Positions 59,653 through 64,000 of a stretch of DNA of 64,000 nucleotides are shown one piece after another. The notes beneath the pieces are model-generated. The model saw only the letters and a list, made by a program, of their open reading frames with translations, had not been told where the DNA came from and ran no database searches. Made by a program: the position numbers and the translations under genes. The DNA comes from SG8-30 sp963715485. GTDB lineage: Bacteria > Pseudomonadota > Gammaproteobacteria > Steroidobacterales > Steroidobacteraceae. Every line of letters begins with the position of its first letter. Position 1 is the first letter of the stretch. The stretch is taken from assembly GCA_963715485.1 (NCBI GenBank), contig OY970244.1:1178001-1242000 (forward strand), given 5' to 3'.

Positions 59653-60126
59653 TCACTTCCGGTAGGGCACAAGCGGCTGCTCGCGACGCTTGGGGTAGTC
59701 CTTGCGCAGCGGGTGGCCCTCGAAACCTTCGTAGAGCAGGATCGGACGCAGGTCCGCGTTGCCGCGGAAGCGGATGCCGTACATGTCGTGGCACTCGCGT
59801 TCCATGAAGTGCGCCGAGCCGTACAGGCTGATGAGCGTATCGACCACCGGGTCGGAGGCCGGAACCCGGGTCTTGAGGCGGATGCGCACGAAATCCCGGG
59901 TGGAGTAGAAGTGCCAGACCACGTCGAAACGAGGCTCGCGCTTCGGCCAGTCGACCGCGGTGACATCCAGCAGCAGGTCGAACGCATGCTCGGTCTTCAG
60001 CCTGGTTGCGGTGGGCAGCACCGCATCGGCCGCCAACTCGACCGCGACCAGCCCGTGCGCGACCGAGGCTTCGCGACCGTCCCCGGCAAGCTCGTCCCGC
60101 AGCGATTCCAGGAGTGCCGTGTTCAT
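59653..60126 (-). CDS. nuoC: NADH-quinone oxidoreductase subunit C
   Basis: A 157-aa peripheral subunit. The family signature is ERECHDMYGIRFRGNADLR followed by EGFEGHPLRKDYPK. ATG 60126 lies 2 bases after the nuoB stop; the longer frame to 60333 overlaps nuoB and is rejected. Confidence 0.96.
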   Translation of the reverse strand: MNTALLESLRDELAGDGREASVAHGLVAVELAADAVLPTATRLKTEHAFDLLLDVTAVDWPKREPRFDVVWHFYSTRDFVRIRLKTRVPASDPVVDTLISLYGSAHFMERECHDMYGIRFRGNADLRPILLYEGFEGHPLRKDYPKRREQPLVPYRK

Positions 60127-60128
60127 GG

Positions 60129-60626
60129 TCAGAACTTGTCGTTGACGATTGGGTGCTTCGAGCCCGCGATCTTGTCCTGCAGCCGCATGATGCCGTCGAT
60201 GACCATCTCGGGGCGCGGCGGGCAACCCGGCACGTAGATGTCTACCGGGATGATCTTGTCGATGCCCGGCAGGGCCGCATAATTCTGGTAGAAGCCGCCG
60301 CTGGTTGCGCATACGCCGAAGGCCATGACCCATTTCGGCTCACACATCTGCTCGTAGACCTTCTTGAGGATCGGCGCCTGCTTGTGGGTGACCGTGCCGA
60401 CGACCATCAGCAGGTCGGATTGTCGCGGCGTGAAGCGCGGCAGCGCCGCACCGAAACGGTCCGTGTCGTAGAGCGTCGAGCTGACCGACATGAACTCCAT
60501 GGCGCAGCAGGCGGTGACGAACGGGTAGGGGAACAGCGAAAACTTGCGCGCCCAGCCGATCAGCTCGTCCTTCTTGGTGGTGAGGTACTCCAGCGCCGGG
60601 GCCGGCCGTTTCAGGTTGGCGTTCAA
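60129..60626 (-). CDS. nuoB: NADH-quinone oxidoreductase subunit B
   Basis: A 165-aa subunit carrying cluster N2, the electron donor to quinone. Ligands: the tandem Cys in TACCAMEFM, Cys in FGVCATSGGF and Cys in VPGCPPRPE. The start is TTG 60626, 6 bases after the nuoA stop, with only a weak ribosome site, so coupling to nuoA is likely. Confidence 0.96.
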   Translation of the reverse strand: MNANLKRPAPALEYLTTKKDELIGWARKFSLFPYPFVTACCAMEFMSVSSTLYDTDRFGAALPRFTPRQSDLLMVVGTVTHKQAPILKKVYEQMCEPKWVMAFGVCATSGGFYQNYAALPGIDKIIPVDIYVPGCPPRPEMVIDGIMRLQDKIAGSKHPIVNDKF

Positions 60627-60632
60627 GATGAG

Positions 60633-60998
60633 TTATCCCGTGACGTCTTCGATCAGCCTGGCCTTCCAGACATAGAGCAGGATCAGCACCAGCAGTGCCA
60701 GGAAGATCCCGAATATCAGGACCATGAGCCCATCAAGCGGCTGGGCGCCGAGCGCCCAGATGAAGAGGAATACGGTCTCCAGGTCGAAAAGGATGAATAC
60801 GATGGCGATCCCGTAGTACTTGATCGGGACCGCCTTGACGTTGACCCGGTCGATTGGCGTGGCGCCGCATTCGAACGGCTCGAGCTTCATTGCGGTCGCT
60901 ACCGGCTTGGGTCCCAGGGCGTGGTTCAGGAACAGCGTGAAGCCCACGAATCCGAGGATCGCGAGCAGGTAGAGCAGAAAGATCGTGTACTCGTTCAT
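60633..60998 (-). CDS. nuoA: NADH-quinone oxidoreductase subunit A
   Basis: A 121-aa membrane subunit with three helices; EPFECGATPIDRVNVKAVPI, with the loop Cys, and FILFDLETVFLFIWAL are diagnostic. First gene of the operon. ATG 60998 is chosen over a longer frame to 61079. The 147-bp gap upstream, before the CoA-transferase end, must hold the nuo promoter; I could not place it with confidence. Confidence 0.95.
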   Translation of the reverse strand: MNEYTIFLLYLLAILGFVGFTLFLNHALGPKPVATAMKLEPFECGATPIDRVNVKAVPIKYYGIAIVFILFDLETVFLFIWALGAQPLDGLMVLIFGIFLALLVLILLYVWKARLIEDVTG

Positions 60999-61145
60999 CG
61001 CCACGCCAGGACGTTCCCTCCGGCCGCTCGTCCTTGAGCGATATTGCGGGGATTTGTACCAAGTCCAGACGCAGGGCAAATCACGGAAATCCGCAGGCTC
61101 TCGCCCTTGCGGAAAGGGTTGCTTTGTGGGTCGTTTACCGGCCCG

Positions 61146-62348
61146 TCAGCCGCTCTCGCCGACGGCGTCCTGCGCGATCAACAAGTCGATTTCGTCATCC
61201 ACGTACCCGAGCCCGCGCAGCACCTCCAGGGTGTGCTCTCCGGGCCGGGGCAGGGTGCCTCCCTGGGTGGGCCGGCGGCCGTCGATTTCCACCGGCAGGA
61301 GCGGCAGCCGCGTACGCCGGCCGTCGGGCAAGGTCACCTCGCCGAGGCCACCGCTGGCGAGCAGGTGGGGATCGTCGAACAGGTCCTCGGGCCTGCCAAT
61401 CGGCGCAAATGGCAGGCCGATGCGTTCGAGCTTCCCGACCAGCTCCGCCTTGGGGTAGCCCTTGAACAGCTCGCGGACCTGGGGCAGGAGCGTATCGCGG
61501 GCCAGCACCCGCTTCGAGTTGGTCTTGTACCCGGGGTTGGCGGCCAGTTCCGTAAGTCCGAAAGCGGCGCAGAACTTCTCCCACAGCGAGTCGGAGACGA
61601 TGCCCACGAAGACCTGTTCGCCGTCGGCGGTCTCGAACACGTCGTAGATGGCCCAGGCCGAGATGCGCACCGGCATTGGCCGCGCCGCCTCGCCGGTCAC
61701 TGCCTTCTGCGCCATGTGCTGGCCGACCAGGTAGACGGTCGTTTCAAAGAGCGAGCTTCCGACCTTCTGGCCGTGTCCGGTACGGTGCCGTTGTTCGAGC
61801 GCGGCCAGGATGCCGATCACGCCGAACATGCCGCCGGTGACGTCGATCACCGAGGTACCGGCCCGGAGCGGGCGACCCGGCGGTCCGGTCATGTAGGCAA
61901 GCCCGCCCATCATCTGCGCGACCTCATCGAGCGCCGTGCGATGCTCGTAAGGTCCCGCCAGAAAACCCTTCTCGGAGCAGTAGATCAGCCGGGGATTATC
62001 GCGGGCCAGGTCCTCATAACCCAGTCCGAGCCGGTCCATGGCGCCGCTGCGGAAATTCTCGACCACCACGTCGGCGCTGGAGACCAGCTTACGGGCGACT
62101 TCCAGGCCACGCGGGTTTTTCAGGTCGAGGCAGACGCTCTGCTTGTTGCGGTTGTACATGGCGAAGTAGCCTGCCCCGGAACCCAGCAGCTTGCGGGTCG
62201 CGTCTCCGCCGACCGGCTCTACCTTGACGACCTCGGCGCCGAGTTCTGCAAGGATGGCGCCGACCGCCGGCCCCATGACCATGTGGGTGAACTCCACCAC
62301 CTTGATGCCGGCGAGCGGCAGCGTCGATTCCTGTCCGCTCCCGCTCAT
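61146..62348 (-). CDS. CaiB/BaiF family (class III) CoA-transferase
   Basis: A 400-aa CoA-transferase. Features: LAGIKVVEFTHMVMGPAVGA, ELGAEVVKVEPVGGDATR, NRNKQSVCLDLKNPRG with the catalytic Asp expected in GYEDLARDNP, ENFRSGAMDRLGLGYE, and LFETTVYLVGQHMAQ. It resembles carboxylate CoA-transferases rather than racemases. The ATG at 62348 overlaps the HMG-CoA lyase-like stop by 4 bases. With the LeuCD and lyase genes it may activate a C5 dicarboxylate such as itaconate or citramalate; that is inference. Confidence 0.88.
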   Translation of the reverse strand: MSGSGQESTLPLAGIKVVEFTHMVMGPAVGAILAELGAEVVKVEPVGGDATRKLLGSGAGYFAMYNRNKQSVCLDLKNPRGLEVARKLVSSADVVVENFRSGAMDRLGLGYEDLARDNPRLIYCSEKGFLAGPYEHRTALDEVAQMMGGLAYMTGPPGRPLRAGTSVIDVTGGMFGVIGILAALEQRHRTGHGQKVGSSLFETTVYLVGQHMAQKAVTGEAARPMPVRISAWAIYDVFETADGEQVFVGIVSDSLWEKFCAAFGLTELAANPGYKTNSKRVLARDTLLPQVRELFKGYPKAELVGKLERIGLPFAPIGRPEDLFDDPHLLASGGLGEVTLPDGRRTRLPLLPVEIDGRRPTQGGTLPRPGEHTLEVLRGLGYVDDEIDLLIAQDAVGESG

Positions 62349-63292
62349 GCCGCGTCCACCTCCTGCGTAGCCGGCTGGAATCCCAGCGGCAGCCCGGCGT
62401 CCGGCGTGAATCCGTAAAGTTCCTCGCCAGGAACCGCCTCGGCGACGATGCGCCGTACGGCCAGCAAGCGCGACAGGTCGATGCCGGTCCTGAGCCCCAT
62501 CGACTCGAGCAGGAATACCAGGTCCTCGGTGACGATGTTGCCCGACGCGCCGGGCGCGAAAGGACAGCCGCCGAGGCCCCCGAGCGAACTGTCGAAGGTG
62601 GTCACGCCGACCTCGAGACCGGCCAGGACGTTGGCGAGGCCGAGGCCCCGGGTGTTGTGCAGGTGCAGTCCTGCAAAGGCGCCCTCGCCGACGGCGGCGC
62701 GCACGCGCGTGACCAGGTCCTTGACCTGTGCCGGATTGGCATAGCCGGTCGTATCCGACAGCCCCACTTCGTCGCAACCGGCCTCCATCAGCGCCACGCC
62801 CAGCTCGACCACCCTGTCGGCCGGGACCGGTCCCTCGAGCGTGCAGCCGAAGGCGGTGGACAGCCCGCCCTCGAACTTCGGACGATTCGCGGCGGGCACG
62901 GAGCGAATCAGCGCCGCGATGGCGCGGGTCTCCTCGAGCATCTGCGCGTGCGTGCGGCGTACGTTCTTCAGGCTATGGGTCTCGGACACCGAGAGCGGGA
63001 TGGTGATCTTGTGGGCGCCAGCTGCGAGGGCCGCCTGCGCGCCGCGCAAGTTGGGCACCAGCACCGCGACCGTCAGGCCGGGAAGGGTGCGGGCATGGGC
63101 GACAACCTCCGCCGTGTCGGCCAGCTGCGGCAGCAGCTTTGCCGGCACGAAGCTGCCGACCTCGATCTCCCTGACGCCGGCGGCCGCTTCGGCGCTGATC
63201 CAGGACTTCTTGGCCTCGAGCGGCATGATCGAGTCGATGCTCTGCAGGCCGTCCCGTGGGCCGACCTCGCTCACCAGGATGTCGATGGGCAT
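62345..63292 (-). CDS. Hydroxymethylglutaryl-CoA lyase family protein
   Basis: A 315-aa TIM-barrel lyase of the HMG-CoA lyase/DRE-TIM group. SEVGPRDGLQSID has the metal and catalytic Arg-Asp; VEIGSFV-like REIEVGSFVPAKLLPQLADT, LHLHNTRGLGLANVLAGLEV and GGLGGCPFAPGASGNIVTED with the catalytic Cys follow. ATG 63292 shares one base with the leuD stop. It could cleave HMG-CoA to acetoacetate and acetyl-CoA, or act on a citramalyl-type CoA thioester given its neighbours. Confidence 0.9.
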   Translation of the reverse strand: MPIDILVSEVGPRDGLQSIDSIMPLEAKKSWISAEAAAGVREIEVGSFVPAKLLPQLADTAEVVAHARTLPGLTVAVLVPNLRGAQAALAAGAHKITIPLSVSETHSLKNVRRTHAQMLEETRAIAALIRSVPAANRPKFEGGLSTAFGCTLEGPVPADRVVELGVALMEAGCDEVGLSDTTGYANPAQVKDLVTRVRAAVGEGAFAGLHLHNTRGLGLANVLAGLEVGVTTFDSSLGGLGGCPFAPGASGNIVTEDLVFLLESMGLRTGIDLSRLLAVRRIVAEAVPGEELYGFTPDAGLPLGFQPATQEVDAA

Positions 63293-63933
63293 CAGGTTCC
63301 TCCGCCTGCTGTCTCGATGTAAATCCAGGGCCTCGCCCACTGGTCGCGCGCCCGAAACGCCCTGATGGCGTCCGCCTGCCTGAGCGTCAGGTCGATGGCG
63401 TCGAGGCCCTCCAACAGCATCTCGCGCGCCTCCGTCCCGATCTCGAACTGATACACGCTGCCGCCGGCGGTGGTGACGCGCTGCTGCAGCAGGTCGATTG
63501 TAACGGGCTGCGCCGCCGGGTTCCTCGCGACATCCTCGGCGAGCGCCGCAATGTCCTCTGCCGGCAGGCGCACCGGCAGGATGCCGTTCCGGACGCAATT
63601 ACCGTAGAAGATCGGCGAGAAGGAGGGCGCGATGATGGCGCGCATGCCGTACTCGGCGAGCGCCCAGACGGCGTGTTCGCGGCTCGAGCCGCAGCCGAAA
63701 TTCTCGCCGCCGAGCAGGATCCGGGCGCCAGCATAGTCGGGCTGGTTGAGGACGAAATCGGGATTCGGTTCGCGCCCGCCGATCTCGGTGTATCGCCAGC
63801 CCGCGAACAATCCCGCGGCCAGGCCCGTCTTCGAGACGCTCTTCATCTCGCGCGAGGGAATGATCGCATCGGTGTCCACGTTGGCGCGAATCAGCGGCGC
63901 GGCCACGGCGGTCAGCATGGTGAACGGTTCCAT
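63292..63933 (-). CDS. leuD: 3-isopropylmalate dehydratase small subunit-like (LeuD)
   Basis: A 213-aa aconitase-superfamily swivelling domain: NVDTDAIIPSREMKSV, GGENFGCGSSREHAVWAL and FYGNCVRNGILPVRL are diagnostic. Works with the LeuC-like subunit whose end lies just upstream. In leucine synthesis it isomerises isopropylmalate, but here the operon holds a CoA-transferase and a lyase instead of leuB, so another 2-hydroxy acid such as citramalate is possible. Confidence 0.9.
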   Translation of the reverse strand: MEPFTMLTAVAAPLIRANVDTDAIIPSREMKSVSKTGLAAGLFAGWRYTEIGGREPNPDFVLNQPDYAGARILLGGENFGCGSSREHAVWALAEYGMRAIIAPSFSPIFYGNCVRNGILPVRLPAEDIAALAEDVARNPAAQPVTIDLLQQRVTTAGGSVYQFEIGTEAREMLLEGLDAIDLTLRQADAIRAFRARDQWARPWIYIETAGGGT

Positions 63934-63942
63934 GACGGTTAC

Positions 63943-64000
63943 TCAGTACGCCAGCCGGCGCACATCGGCGATGCGACCGGCTATTGCGCTGGCCGCAACG
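63943..64000 (-). CDS. leuC: 3-isopropylmalate dehydratase large subunit-like (LeuC), C-terminal fragment
   Basis: The minus-strand frame entering from the window edge reads VAASAIAGRIADVRRLAY and stops at TGA 63945-63943, 9 bases before the leuD ATG. Ala-rich AIAGRIADVR endings are typical of LeuC C-termini. Only 18 residues are visible; the pairing with leuD supports the call. Confidence 0.7.
   Translation of the reverse strand, partial: VAASAIAGRIADVRRLAY

Noticed and set aside
60999..61145. tRNA or other RNA gene upstream of nuoA
   Set aside because: No T-loop sequence or cloverleaf-like pairing found in this gap, and none seen elsewhere in the window.

Overview
The window is high-GC, densely packed bacterial chromosome. 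A full 14-gene nuoA-N operon with separate nuoC and nuoD, a potFGHI-type polyamine operon, an MddA-type methyltransferase, an LAB_N protein and a zinc-linked outer-membrane protein point to a gammaproteobacterium, perhaps near the Xanthomonadales, Steroidobacterales or Woeseiales. That placement is inference. I found no rRNA, tRNA, CRISPR array, phage gene or transposase.

Layout. (1) 0-6.4 kb: an ECF sigma factor with the first codons of a probable anti-sigma gene, divergent from a PrsW-family intramembrane protease; then an outer-membrane metallopeptidase and a membrane-anchored protein built from 21 nonapeptide repeats. (2) 6.5-19.3 kb: a signalling region. It holds a SLOG/SLATT-like membrane protein, a voltage-gated K+ channel, a cAMP phosphodiesterase overlapping a cyclic-nucleotide-binding protein, a frameshifted secreted protein, and a class III cyclase-ATPase-TPR regulator downstream of a winged-helix/TPR regulator. 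(3) 18.5-22.9 kb: methanethiol S-methyltransferase, a 51-aa membrane peptide, a cysteine synthase-glutaredoxin fusion, a PLP decarboxylase and an LAB_N protein. (4) 22.9-28.1 kb: a DASS carboxylate transporter, then a zinc-type cluster (DUF2946-like protein, outer-membrane protein, ZnuA-like, ZnuB-like) with no ATPase gene, and a GlsB-like protein. (5) 28.3-33.8 kb: MFS transporter, N-formylglutamate amidohydrolase, GCS2-type glutamate-cysteine ligase, RimK-like ATP-grasp ligase and C39-like peptidase; the last four look like an uncharacterised peptide or amide biosynthesis operon. (6) 33.9-41.3 kb: a peptide ABC transporter operon ending in an alpha-methylacyl-CoA racemase-like gene. (7) 41.3-46.7 kb: a putrescine/spermidine ABC operon with an aldehyde dehydrogenase. 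(8) 46.9-47.9 kb: TerB-like and MAPEG proteins. (9) 47.9-61.0 kb: respiratory complex I. (10) 61.1-64.0 kb: CoA-transferase, HMG-CoA lyase-like, LeuD and the end of LeuC.

Assembly quality matters here. At least six otherwise well-conserved genes (cyclase, winged-helix/TPR regulator, mddA, GCS2 ligase, nuoL, nuoM) carry single-base frameshifts, and the 10.6-12.1 kb gene carries four. Almost all are +1 insertions. Because nuoL and nuoM sit inside an intact complex I operon, I treat most as sequence errors and give corrected gene spans.
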